Positions 44,173 through 52,211 of a stretch of 64,000 nt of DNA are shown here, one piece after another. A program made the position numbers and the translations under genes. This DNA comes from JAYUJH01 sp043765375 (GTDB lineage: Bacteria > Pseudomonadota > Alphaproteobacteria > Rickettsiales > UBA998): positions 13,257-77,256 of the forward strand of contig JAYUJH010000032.1 in NCBI GenBank assembly GCA_043765375.1, given 5' to 3'. The notes below the pieces were generated by a model. That model did no database searches, was not told the DNA's origin, and worked only from the letters and a program-made list of their open reading frames with translations. Every line of letters starts with the position of its first letter. Within the stretch, counting starts at the first letter, position 1.

Positions 44173-46749
44173 ATGAGCCAATTTGAAAATCTAGTCAATT
44201 TAAGCAATAAAGACGCAACAAATATTGTGCCTTTAAGCGAAAAAGCCTTGCTTAAATCTTATGGCAATCGGGCAGCAAATAAAAAACGTTTAGAAGAGTT
44301 TCGTGATATTGGTGATGACGTTGAAGAGGCGGATTTTGTGCCTTACGCCTGTTTTTATGATGAACATACAATTATCACCAAAAATGGTGAATTATGCCAA
44401 ACCATCCGCATAACTGGCGCAAATGCAGAACAAATTAGCAACACTATCAAATCTGGTGATGGCAATAATGAATTGCGCAAATTAATTCGCAAAGCGATTA
44501 AAGCGCATATTCCCAATGATTCTTTTGCCATATGGTTGCATACCATCAGGCGCAATGTTGAAATGCAATCAGAAGATGATTTTGGTGAAAATAATTTCTC
44601 CGATACTCTCAATAAATGGTGGGTAAGCACCAACAAGTTCACTTCGCAATATGTGAATGAGGTTTATTTAACCTTGGTAATTGAGGGGCAAGCCTCCAAA
44701 GTTTCCACCCCACAAGGTTTTTTGCGTGGGTTACTTCCCTCACGAGAGTTGAAATGGCGCAACCAATATATTGATTCTGCATATAGTGTTTTGAATGACG
44801 TGACGGAAAAATTGCTAGATACATTGCAAGAATATGGCGCATCACGCCTTGGATTTACTAAGGAAAAAGGGATATATTATTCCGAGCAATTGCGCTTTTT
44901 GGAGAAATTAATCAACTTTGTTGATCGCCCCATGCCAGTAGTGGAAATTGACCTTGCGCAATATCTAACTGGTAGCGAAATAACATTTGCTTTTAATGCG
45001 ATGGAGGTTCGCTCCGCAGCTGGCAAAAGGCGGTTTGCATCAATCATCAGTTTGAAAGAATATAAAGAAGCATCGCTCAAAGTGCTTGACCAGTTTTTGG
45101 AACTGCCGATGGAGTTTGTGGTAACGCAATCTATGAACTTTGTTAATCCACAAAAAGCGTTGGAGCAATTTAGAGAGGTTTCAACCTTCCATGAATATAG
45201 TTATGATAAAGACATAGGCAGATTAAGCGAACTTTCCAACATTATGGCGAGCAATAATAACCGAGCGAATGATTTTGGTGAACAACAATTAACCATATTT
45301 ATTTTGTCAGATAGCATTGACTTATTGGAACAAAATATCCGTAAATCAATCGCCTTTTTCGCCCGCCATGGTTTGATTGCGGTGCGGGAAGATTTGCGCT
45401 TTGAGGAAACATACTGGGCGCAATTACCGGGCAATTTTGTGTTTGTATCACGCAATGAACAAACATATACCGACCATATTGGTGGATTTACCAACCTAAA
45501 TAAACTACCAACTGGTAGTTCAATTGGTAATCATTGGGGCAGTGCCGTAACGATGTTTCCCACTGCGAGCGGAACGCCATATTTCTTCAATTTTCATCAC
45601 GGCAATGTTGGGCATAGCTGCATTATTGGGCAACCACATACGGGCAAAAAAGTTTTGTTGCATTTTTTGTTGAGCCAATCCATGCGCTTCAACCCTTATA
45701 TTTATTATCTTGATGTGACTGGTGGCAATGATGCGTTAATTTATTATTTGGAAGGTAAAAATATTGCAATATGTGCGAATGAGAATCGTTCGCTTGAGAT
45801 TGATCTGCCACATTTATTCAATCCATTTTCGCTCTCCAACCACCCTAATAATATCCAGTTTTTGGCTCGTTGGCTAACAGTTCTCGCTCGCACTCAGGAT
45901 TATTCACCAAATGATGATGACAAAACAGTAATTAAAGCAGCGGTGGAGGAGATATATAAATATCCGCTAGAGCAACGCAATTTGGCAGTATTTGTTGGGT
46001 TGCTTGGTGATTTTGCCCCTGCTTATCGCCGTGTATTAAATATATGGTTGACAGGAGGAAAATATGGACATGTGTTTTCAGCAAGTGGGGAGGGAGTTTT
46101 AACAGGCGCAAAAGTTTATAGCTTCAAAATGAATGAAGTCGTTGAAGATATGGCGTTGTTAGCGAGCGTTAATTCATTATTATTGCAATTAATTAGCGAC
46201 AAATTAAACGGTGAACCAACCATGATTGTGCTTGATGAATCATGGCAATTGCTAGCACAAACTCATATTGCGGGAGCGGTGGGGAGCTGGTTGGATTTCA
46301 TTACCAGCAAAAATGCAATGACAATCAGCATCATTGAATCAATTGATGAATCCGTAATGCACCCACATACAAGCGTCATGTTTGAAAAATGTCCTACCCG
46401 TATTTATATGCCAGATAGCGACCCGTCAGATGCTTATTATGAAACATTTGGGCTTGATACTTATGAAATGTCGTATCTTGAAATGATGGAATTGCGAGAA
46501 CGCCATTTTATGATTAAGCATGGTGGTGAAACTTTGGTTGGTGAAATGAAGTTGAAAGATATGCTGCAATATCTGCCAATATTGGACGGTAAAGACAAAG
46601 ATTATGAAAATGAAGAGCTACCCGAACTAAGCAAAGCCAATAATGATGCTTATAAATTAGCATTCAAACAAGTGAATGCCGAGGAAATATTAAATGAGGA
46701 AATAGCGAATGAAACAGCCGTTTTGAGTGACGAGCAAGTGATGGAATAA
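44173..46749 (+). CDS. virB4: orphan VirB4-family type IV secretion ATPase with degenerate Walker A
   Basis: This 858-aa protein matches VirB4/CagE. It has an N-terminal CagE domain (DEHTIITKNGELCQTIRITG onward), the conserved FVTQSMNFVNPQKALEQF and FARHGLIAVREDLRFEETYWAQLPGNF segments, and a C-terminal RecA-like domain. The Walker A region reads CIIGQPHTGKKVLLHFLL: the position of the usual Ser/Thr after GK is Lys, so nucleotide binding may be impaired. Walker B (PTMIVLDESWQLL) is intact. No other virB or tra gene is in the window. Rickettsiales carry a second VirB4 with a degenerate Walker A away from the main locus; this gene may be its counterpart, which is inference. Confidence 0.88.
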   Translation: MSQFENLVNLSNKDATNIVPLSEKALLKSYGNRAANKKRLEEFRDIGDDVEEADFVPYACFYDEHTIITKNGELCQTIRITGANAEQISNTIKSGDGNNELRKLIRKAIKAHIPNDSFAIWLHTIRRNVEMQSEDDFGENNFSDTLNKWWVSTNKFTSQYVNEVYLTLVIEGQASKVSTPQGFLRGLLPSRELKWRNQYIDSAYSVLNDVTEKLLDTLQEYGASRLGFTKEKGIYYSEQLRFLEKLINFVDRPMPVVEIDLAQYLTGSEITFAFNAMEVRSAAGKRRFASIISLKEYKEASLKVLDQFLELPMEFVVTQSMNFVNPQKALEQFREVSTFHEYSYDKDIGRLSELSNIMASNNNRANDFGEQQLTIFILSDSIDLLEQNIRKSIAFFARHGLIAVREDLRFEETYWAQLPGNFVFVSRNEQTYTDHIGGFTNLNKLPTGSSIGNHWGSAVTMFPTASGTPYFFNFHHGNVGHSCIIGQPHTGKKVLLHFLLSQSMRFNPYIYYLDVTGGNDALIYYLEGKNIAICANENRSLEIDLPHLFNPFSLSNHPNNIQFLARWLTVLARTQDYSPNDDDKTVIKAAVEEIYKYPLEQRNLAVFVGLLGDFAPAYRRVLNIWLTGGKYGHVFSASGEGVLTGAKVYSFKMNEVVEDMALLASVNSLLLQLISDKLNGEPTMIVLDESWQLLAQTHIAGAVGSWLDFITSKNAMTISIIESIDESVMHPHTSVMFEKCPTRIYMPDSDPSDAYYETFGLDTYEMSYLEMMELRERHFMIKHGGETLVGEMKLKDMLQYLPILDGKDKDYENEELPELSKANNDAYKLAFKQVNAEEILNEEIANETAVLSDEQVME

Positions 46750-46898
46750 AACAGCTTAACCAATGCTTAATTGATGCTTAATGCAATTTTAACATTTTTT
46801 TTATGATTTATTGACGATTTGAGTTTTTTTTATCCGTTTTTTGTGATATAAGATTTCTAGTGTAAATTGAATATAACCAATTATGTGAGAGATATTTT

Positions 46899-47405
46899 AT
46901 GACAAAGAAGAATGTTAAGTTTGAAATTGGTCAATCTGTGGTTTATCCAACTCATGGAGTGGGTGAAATAACAGCGATGGAAACACAAGATATCGGCGGA
47001 TATACGCTTGAAATGTTCGTCATAGAGTTTAGGCGTGACAAAATGACGTTGCGAGTGCCAACAAACCGTGCTGAAGCAGCTGGATTGCGAGCAATTAGCG
47101 ATGATGCGTCAATTGACAAAGCAATTAAAACATTGAAAGGTAAAGCGAAAATTGCCCGTGGAATGTGGAGCAGAAGAGCGCAGGAATATGAAGCAAAAAT
47201 CAACTCAGGCAACATCATTCAAATTGCTGAAGTCGTCCGTGATTTGCATAAAAATGTTGACCAATCAGAGCGTTCTTATAGTGAGCGTATGATTTACGAA
47301 TCTGCACTTGGCAGATTAGCTGGTGAAATGGCAGCAGCCCGTGAAGAAGATCACAAAGACACAGCGAATGATTTGATTGTTTTGTTGCGCCAAAACGCCG
47401 CTTAA
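46899..47405 (+). CDS. carD: CarD-family transcription regulator
   Basis: This 168-aa protein binds RNA polymerase beta subunit and stabilises open promoter complexes. It has the N-terminal Tudor-like RNAP-interaction domain (FEIGQSVVYPTHGVGEITAMET) and the helical DNA-binding domain (MWSRRAQEYEAKINSGNIIQIAEVVRDLHK and SYSERMIYESALGRLAGEMAA). It matches alphaproteobacterial CarD throughout. It stands alone on the plus strand; a long perfect hairpin follows the stop by 7 bp. Confidence 0.95.
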   Translation: MTKKNVKFEIGQSVVYPTHGVGEITAMETQDIGGYTLEMFVIEFRRDKMTLRVPTNRAEAAGLRAISDDASIDKAIKTLKGKAKIARGMWSRRAQEYEAKINSGNIIQIAEVVRDLHKNVDQSERSYSERMIYESALGRLAGEMAAAREEDHKDTANDLIVLLRQNAA

Positions 47406-47411
47406 TTTAGA

Positions 47412-47455
47412 TTAACATGTTGGTTTGGATAATTCACTTCAAACCAACATGTTAA
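47412..47455 (+). promoter_or_regulatory. 16-bp perfect hairpin between carD and xthA
   Basis: TTAACATGTTGGTTTG (47412-47427) is exactly complementary to CAAACCAACATGTTAA (47440-47455), with a 12-nt loop. It begins 7 nt after the carD stop. The right arm contains one of the candidate xthA ATG codons (47449). There is no T tract, so it is not a classical intrinsic terminator. It could protect the carD mRNA 3' end, pause RNA polymerase or control xthA initiation. Confidence 0.75.
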
Positions 47456-47463
47456 ATCAAACT

Positions 47464-48270
47464 ATGTCCCACCCCTCATCTCAGATTGAGACAATAAAAA
47501 TATGTTCGTGGAATATTAATTCAGTTCGTTTGCGGGCTGAAACTATTGCAAAATATTGTGCGCAATACCAACCAGATGTTTTATGTTTGCAAGAAACTAA
47601 ATGTGAAAATCATTTATTTCCGCAGGATTTTTTTACAAATATTGGGTTCCATCATAATATATATTCGGGGCAGAAAAGCTATAATGGTGTTGCGATACTA
47701 AGCAAATATCCGTTGCAACAATCGCCTGGTATAGTAAATCACTCGTACGCCCGCCATATTGGTGCTAGAATTAATAATTTAGATATATATAATTTTTATG
47801 TGCCAGCGGGCGGGGACATTCCCGATGCGGATATTAATGAAAAATTCGCTGATAAGTTAGATTTTCTTGCCAAAATGCGTGAAGCCGCAACGGCAACAAA
47901 AGAGCGCACCATTTGGGTGGGTGATTTCAACATTGCCCCGCATGAAAACGATGTTTGGTCGCATAAACAATTAGCAAATGTTGTGAGCCATACTGCAATT
48001 GAGGTGGAGAAACTGCTAGAAATACAAGCACTTGGTGGGTTCACTGATGTTGCCCGCCATTTTGTGCCATATGCTGAAAAATCATATAGTTGGTGGAGTT
48101 ATCGCAATAAAGATTGGCAAAAATCCAACAGAGGACGACGGCTTGACCATATTTGGGTAACAAATGATTTGCGAGATATGTTGCATAATTACTATGTCGC
48201 AAGCGAAGTGAGGAGCTGGCAGCAACCATCTGATCATGTGCCGATTACAATGATTATTAATTTTGGCTAA
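47464..48270 (+). CDS. xthA: exodeoxyribonuclease III (AP endonuclease)
   Basis: This protein of about 268 aa in the exonuclease III / endonuclease-exonuclease-phosphatase family acts in base excision repair at abasic sites. Key motifs are CSWNINSVRLR (metal-site Asn), VLCLQETKC (catalytic Glu), GYNGVAIL-like YNGVAILSK, YVPAGGD, WVGDFNIAPHENDVW (Asp/Asn), RGRRLDHIWVT and the C-terminal SDHVPI (catalytic His). The start is uncertain: 47464 is closest to the family N-terminus and lies outside the hairpin, while 47449 (inside the hairpin) and a TTG at 47425 are also in frame. Confidence 0.93.
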   Translation: MSHPSSQIETIKICSWNINSVRLRAETIAKYCAQYQPDVLCLQETKCENHLFPQDFFTNIGFHHNIYSGQKSYNGVAILSKYPLQQSPGIVNHSYARHIGARINNLDIYNFYVPAGGDIPDADINEKFADKLDFLAKMREAATATKERTIWVGDFNIAPHENDVWSHKQLANVVSHTAIEVEKLLEIQALGGFTDVARHFVPYAEKSYSWWSYRNKDWQKSNRGRRLDHIWVTNDLRDMLHNYYVASEVRSWQQPSDHVPITMIINFG

Positions 48271-48529
48271 TTTTTGCTTTCAGTGCGTCAATTTCTGCTT
48301 TTAACGCCGCATTATCCGCCTTCAAAGAAACACTCTCCGCTCTAGCATTGCTTGCCATTTGCTTGCACGCCTCAAACTCTTCTCGCCCAACCAAAGAAGT
48401 TTTATTCAAAAAAATCTCCATTTTGCGAGCTATTGCTGCCTCTGCCTCACGTTTTGCATCAAAAACTAAGTTACCCGCCCCCGTGATTATCCGAGCCATA
48501 TCATCAAATATTTTAGATTGCTGTTGCAT
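48257..48529 (-). CDS. ubiK: UbiK-family accessory factor (BMFP domain)
   Basis: This 90-aa helical protein ends in a coiled coil. It matches the membrane-fusogenic UbiK/YqiC family, which helps assemble ubiquinone synthesis at the membrane: IFDDMARIITGAGNLVFDAKREAEAAIARKMEIFL, VGREEFEACKQMA, then the leucine-heptad ESVSLKADNAALKAEIDALKAKI. Length and layout are normal for the family. It is convergent with xthA, overlapping by 14 bp. Confidence 0.85.
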   Translation of the reverse strand: MQQQSKIFDDMARIITGAGNLVFDAKREAEAAIARKMEIFLNKTSLVGREEFEACKQMASNARAESVSLKADNAALKAEIDALKAKISQN

Positions 48530-48559
48530 ATATTTTCCCCTATTCTTTATTAAACTTTA

Positions 48560-48700
48560 TATAGTGCTTATCTCAATTTCATTTACTTGTTATTTTTAAG
48601 TGAATAAAATTAGAAAGCACTATATCTCATATGCTTATAGTGATTTATCCTAATTTTTAATGACCGATAAAATCGGTAATTAAAAATAAGAATCATCATA
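48560..48700. mobile_element. MITE-like double-hairpin repeat, copy 2
   Basis: This copy is nearly identical over its length to copy 1 (5605-5746), with the same order of two palindromes, the same spacer (CTCATATGCTTATAGTG against CTCATATGTTTATAGTG) and the same inner CCGATAAAATCGG. The last few bases are changed (ATCATCATA rather than ATCACTATA). It lies between ubiK and argD and supplies the 3' end of argD. Confidence 0.85.
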
Positions 48701-49864
48701 ACAAACATCATGCAAAATTGCCATAGCTTTTTCCACATGTTTTGCGGTGATGATTAACGGTGGCAAAATACGAATAACATTGCTGACGGCGGGCGCAACA
48801 AGCAAACCAGCCTCACGCAACTGCTCTGCCAACCCATATTTATCAATCTTTGGTTGCAACACTAATCCTTGCATCAAACCAACTCCCCGAGCGCATTCAA
48901 ATATTTGTGGATAATCCACAGCCAATGATTGCAAAGCATTTGCTAGCAACTTCCCAACTTCAACAATATTTGCCAAAAAACCGTCCGCATTCATCACTTC
49001 AAACACCGCAAGCCCCACTGCACAAGCCAGTGGATTGCTACCATATGTTGAGCCATGCGTGCCAACGGACATTCCGCTTGCTGCTTTTTCTGTGCAAAGC
49101 GTTGCTGCTAAGGGAAATCCACCACCAATTCCTTTGGCGACGGTGACTATATCGGGAGTAATTTGCGCCATTTCGTATGCCATGAAATGTCCCGTTCGTC
49201 CATATCCACATTGTATTTCATCAAGAAATAACAACACATCATGTTCATCGCACCATGCTCGCACCGCTTGCAAATATGCGGGAGAATGTGGGCGCACCCC
49301 CCCCTCGCCTTGTATGGTTTCCAACATAATAGCGGCAATTTCTTGGGGATTTAAGCTGTAAATCGCTGCAATATCATTGAAACCCACATGCGCAAATCCA
49401 TTCATTAATGGTGCAAAACCTTGCTTGCTTGCGGGGTTGGAACAAGCGGCAAGTGCGCCCGTGGTTCGCCCGTGAAATGCGCCATCAGCTGCGATAATTA
49501 ATGAACGATTATTGCCTTTAACATAATGATATCGCCTGATAATTTTAATCGCCGCTTCCACTGCTTCTGTGCCAGATGAACAAAAAAATACTTTATCAGC
49601 AAAACAAGCATCACATAATGCCTGAGCAAAATCTTCCAGCGGTTGATTGCGAAACATATTGGAGCAGTGCCATAATTTGCTTGCCTGCGCAACCAATGCG
49701 CCAACCATGGCAGGGTGATTATGCCCAAGCGATGATGTGGCAATTCCTGCGGCAAAATCTAAATATTCGCAATTCCCATCATCATATAAATAAACGCCCT
49801 CACCACGCACCATTTTCACATCTGCACGGCGATAGACTGGCAATAAATAATCACATTTATTCAT
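48680..49864 (-). CDS. argD: acetylornithine/succinylornithine aminotransferase
   Basis: This 394-aa class III PLP aminotransferase converts N-acetylglutamate semialdehyde to N-acetylornithine in arginine synthesis, and often serves the diaminopimelate route too. It shows YLDFAAGIATSSLGHNHPAMV, FFCSSGTEAVEAAIK (cofactor phosphate site), AFHGRTTGAL, LFLDEIQCGYGRTG (Asp) and the Schiff-base Lys in TVAKGIGGGFPLA, then THGSTYGSNPLACAVG. The last four or five codons and the stop are inside the MITE-like repeat. No argF partner is adjacent. Confidence 0.94.
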   Translation of the reverse strand: MNKCDYLLPVYRRADVKMVRGEGVYLYDDGNCEYLDFAAGIATSSLGHNHPAMVGALVAQASKLWHCSNMFRNQPLEDFAQALCDACFADKVFFCSSGTEAVEAAIKIIRRYHYVKGNNRSLIIAADGAFHGRTTGALAACSNPASKQGFAPLMNGFAHVGFNDIAAIYSLNPQEIAAIMLETIQGEGGVRPHSPAYLQAVRAWCDEHDVLLFLDEIQCGYGRTGHFMAYEMAQITPDIVTVAKGIGGGFPLAATLCTEKAASGMSVGTHGSTYGSNPLACAVGLAVFEVMNADGFLANIVEVGKLLANALQSLAVDYPQIFECARGVGLMQGLVLQPKIDKYGLAEQLREAGLLVAPAVSNVIRILPPLIITAKHVEKAMAILHDVCYDDSYF

Positions 49865-49930
49865 AAATATACGTTATTATGTGTGCAATATTTGTGCAAG
49901 TTAAAATTAACTTAAACATTTGCAATTATA

Positions 49931-50743
49931 ATGATATTTATGAAAAATATTTATGGATATAGCCTAATTGAACTTTCCATCTGCCTTGCATTGATTGGAA
50001 TTATCATGGGCAGCGGGCTTGCCATCGGCAATATGGGCAACGCAAAATCGCAAAGCGAAATTACTGAAGCACAACTTGATGAAATTGAATATGCAATTCA
50101 AATGTTTGTCAATCGTTATAAGCGTCCGCCCTGCCCCGCAAGCCTTAGCGTTGCTGAAAATACGGTCGGATTTGGCGTTGAAAGCCTATGTAGTGGTGCG
50201 CTACCAGTAGGAGTTGTTGCGATTAATGCAGGAACGCCTGAAGAATTATGGGTTGGAACAGTGCCAACCAGAAGCCTTGGTTTGAGTGATGCTAAAATGT
50301 TTGACGCATGGAATGGGCGCATAAGCTACGCTGTGCCAAAATCATATGCGGTGATTGCAACGCCAATCAAAAATGCAAATGTAATTGATTTATCTAAAAT
50401 GATAAAGATTAATGACCAAACTAACAACCAAATATTTCCGCAACCAATCCCCACGCCATCGCCGTTTAATAATCCAGTAGTTTATGTGCTGGTTAGTCAC
50501 GGGGTGGATATGCGAGGTTCGTATAATAATATCGGGGTGCTGAAGCGAGATTGCAACGCTCCCCTTCCAGCCGATACACAATTAGATATTGAAAATTGTG
50601 ACCATGCTGATGTGGTGGCGGGCAATCGTGATGCAATTTTCCGCCAAATGGACGTGCGCACCAGCAAAATTGCATCGCAACATTTTCATGATTTTGTGCG
50701 TTTCAAAACAAGAGTGCAGTTTGGGGCTGCTGCTCTGAATTAA
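49931..50743 (+). CDS. type IV pilin/pseudopilin-like protein
   Basis: This 270-aa protein has a class III signal: YGYSLIELSICLALIGIIMGSGLAIG, where cleavage is expected after Gly and before Tyr, with Glu at +5 and a 20-residue hydrophobic helix. The remainder is a Cys-containing globular region (KRPPCPASLSVAENTVGFGVESLC and KRDCNAPLPADTQLDIENCDHADVV) with four cysteines that could pair. It resembles large prepilin-type proteins found singly in alphaproteobacteria, not the small Flp pilins of the Tad locus. An alternative ATG is at 49940. No prepilin peptidase is nearby. Confidence 0.7.
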   Translation: MIFMKNIYGYSLIELSICLALIGIIMGSGLAIGNMGNAKSQSEITEAQLDEIEYAIQMFVNRYKRPPCPASLSVAENTVGFGVESLCSGALPVGVVAINAGTPEELWVGTVPTRSLGLSDAKMFDAWNGRISYAVPKSYAVIATPIKNANVIDLSKMIKINDQTNNQIFPQPIPTPSPFNNPVVYVLVSHGVDMRGSYNNIGVLKRDCNAPLPADTQLDIENCDHADVVAGNRDAIFRQMDVRTSKIASQHFHDFVRFKTRVQFGAAALN

Positions 50744-50860
50744 ATGAAAAAACATTTCATCGTTAATATTTAAGTCATAGGATTTTCTAATTCATCAAAT
50801 TTCGTTGGGTTACTCTCAGAGGATATGCAAAGTCAACTAAATATTAACTATATTTAATAA

Positions 50861-51373
50861 TTACAGCACCCAATTTTCACGAATAAAATGGCAAAAATAA
50901 CCATTAGGATTGCGTTCTAGATAATCCTGATGATAATCTTCGGCGGGATAAAAAACGTTTAATGCAGATAATTCTGTAACAATTTTTGCGCCTCCCGTGA
51001 CGCTTCCAGCATCTGACCATTTATTTGATTGTTGCATTTGCTCAATTAATTGTTGCGCAACTTGTTTTTGCCGTTCATTCACATAAAAAATCTCAGAGCG
51101 ATATGAATCACCAACATCATTACCTTGACGATTTTTGGTAGTTGGGTTGTGAATCTGAAAGAAAAACTTTAGCAAATCTTCATAACTCAGCAATTTTGCA
51201 TCATAATAAACTTGGATTGCCTCAGCATGACCAGCGTGATTTTCATAAGTTGGGTTAGCTGCTGCACCGCCTGTATAGCCCACTTCAGTATCAATCACGC
51301 CGTGCAAGTTGCGTATTAATTCCTCCATGCCCCAAAAGCACCCGCCCGCTAAAACCGCAATTTCATGTTGCAT
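50861..51373 (-). CDS. msrA: peptide methionine (S)-S-oxide reductase
   Basis: This 170-aa MsrA repairs the S epimer of methionine sulfoxide. The catalytic motif is AGGCFWGMEELI, followed by GVIDTEVGYTGGAAANPTYENHAGHAEAIQVYYD and FFQIHNPTTKNRQGNDVGDSYRSEIFY. The C-terminal GYFCHF carries a possible resolving Cys. Its ATG directly follows the msrB stop, so msrB and msrA are translationally linked on the minus strand. Confidence 0.96.
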   Translation of the reverse strand: MQHEIAVLAGGCFWGMEELIRNLHGVIDTEVGYTGGAAANPTYENHAGHAEAIQVYYDAKLLSYEDLLKFFFQIHNPTTKNRQGNDVGDSYRSEIFYVNERQKQVAQQLIEQMQQSNKWSDAGSVTGGAKIVTELSALNVFYPAEDYHQDYLERNPNGYFCHFIRENWVL

Positions 51374-51805
51374 TTATTTTTCCTCAAACATTTTAGTATA
51401 TTCACCATAGCCTGATTCTTGCAAATCTGCATAAGCAATAAAGCGCAATGACGCCGAATTAATGCAATAACGTGCGCCCAAATGCGTTGGAACATCATTA
51501 AACACATGACCAAGGTGAGAATTGGCGTGTTTGGAGCGCACTTCAGTCCGTGCCATGCCGTGTGAATTATCGGTATTTTCGGTGATATTTTCATCAACTC
51601 CACGATAAAAACTTGGCCAGCCAGTGGCTGAATCAAACTTGTCATATGAATAAAATAACGGCTCGCCTGATATCACATCAACATATAACCCTTGGCTATG
51701 ATTATCCCAAAACTCATTTTGAAATGGCGGCTCAGTCCCACATTGTTGCGTCACATGCTTGGCAATGTTTGATAATGAGGCAATTTTTTCGCTATATTTG
51801 TTCAT
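51374..51805 (-). CDS. msrB: peptide methionine (R)-S-oxide reductase
   Basis: This protein of about 143 aa repairs the R epimer of methionine sulfoxide. It has GEPLFYSYDKFDSATGWPSFYRG, VRSKHANSHLGHVFND and the catalytic RYCINSASLRF. The two CxxC pairs that bind zinc in many MsrB proteins are absent (the first is replaced by YVDVISGEPLF), so it is a zinc-free form. The start is the ATG at 51805 or a TTG four codons earlier, 3 bp from the ybaB stop. Confidence 0.94.
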   Translation of the reverse strand: MNKYSEKIASLSNIAKHVTQQCGTEPPFQNEFWDNHSQGLYVDVISGEPLFYSYDKFDSATGWPSFYRGVDENITENTDNSHGMARTEVRSKHANSHLGHVFNDVPTHLGARYCINSASLRFIAYADLQESGYGEYTKMFEEK

Positions 51806-51820
51806 AATATCATGCAAAAC

Positions 51821-52144
51821 CTAAAATGGCAATTTCATATCAGCAGGCAAACCCATACCGCTAGTCAGCTTGCCCATCTCATCATTTGCAGTGCTATCAG
51901 CTTTGCTTTTTGCATCATTAAATGCAGCAATGACCAAATCTTCCAGCATTTCTTTTTCATCGGCAACCATTAAAGATGCGTCAATGCTCAGCCTCAACAT
52001 GCTTCCCTTACCACTTACCACCACATTCACCAAGCCCCCGCCTGATGTTCCAACAAACTCACGCACCGCCATTTCTTCTTGCATCTGCCCCATTTTCTGT
52101 TGCATTTGCTGCGCTTGCTTCATCATTTTTTGAATATTCATCAT
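51821..52144 (-). CDS. ybaB: YbaB/EbfC nucleoid-associated protein
   Basis: This 107-aa DNA-binding dimer is recognised by MNIQKMMKQAQQMQQKMGQMQEEMA, the GTSGGGLVNVVVSGKGSMLRLSID core and LEDLVIAAFNDAKSKADSTANDEM, then GMGLPADMKLPF. GGAG upstream supports the first ATG. Its usual partners dnaX and recR are absent. It heads a tight ybaB-msrB-msrA run. Confidence 0.95.
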   Translation of the reverse strand: MMNIQKMMKQAQQMQQKMGQMQEEMAVREFVGTSGGGLVNVVVSGKGSMLRLSIDASLMVADEKEMLEDLVIAAFNDAKSKADSTANDEMGKLTSGMGLPADMKLPF

Positions 52145-52211
52145 AATTTTTTCTCCGTAAATCCGTAAATATATATATTAACTATTTATTTGAATGCTAT
52201 TTGTTTGAGTG

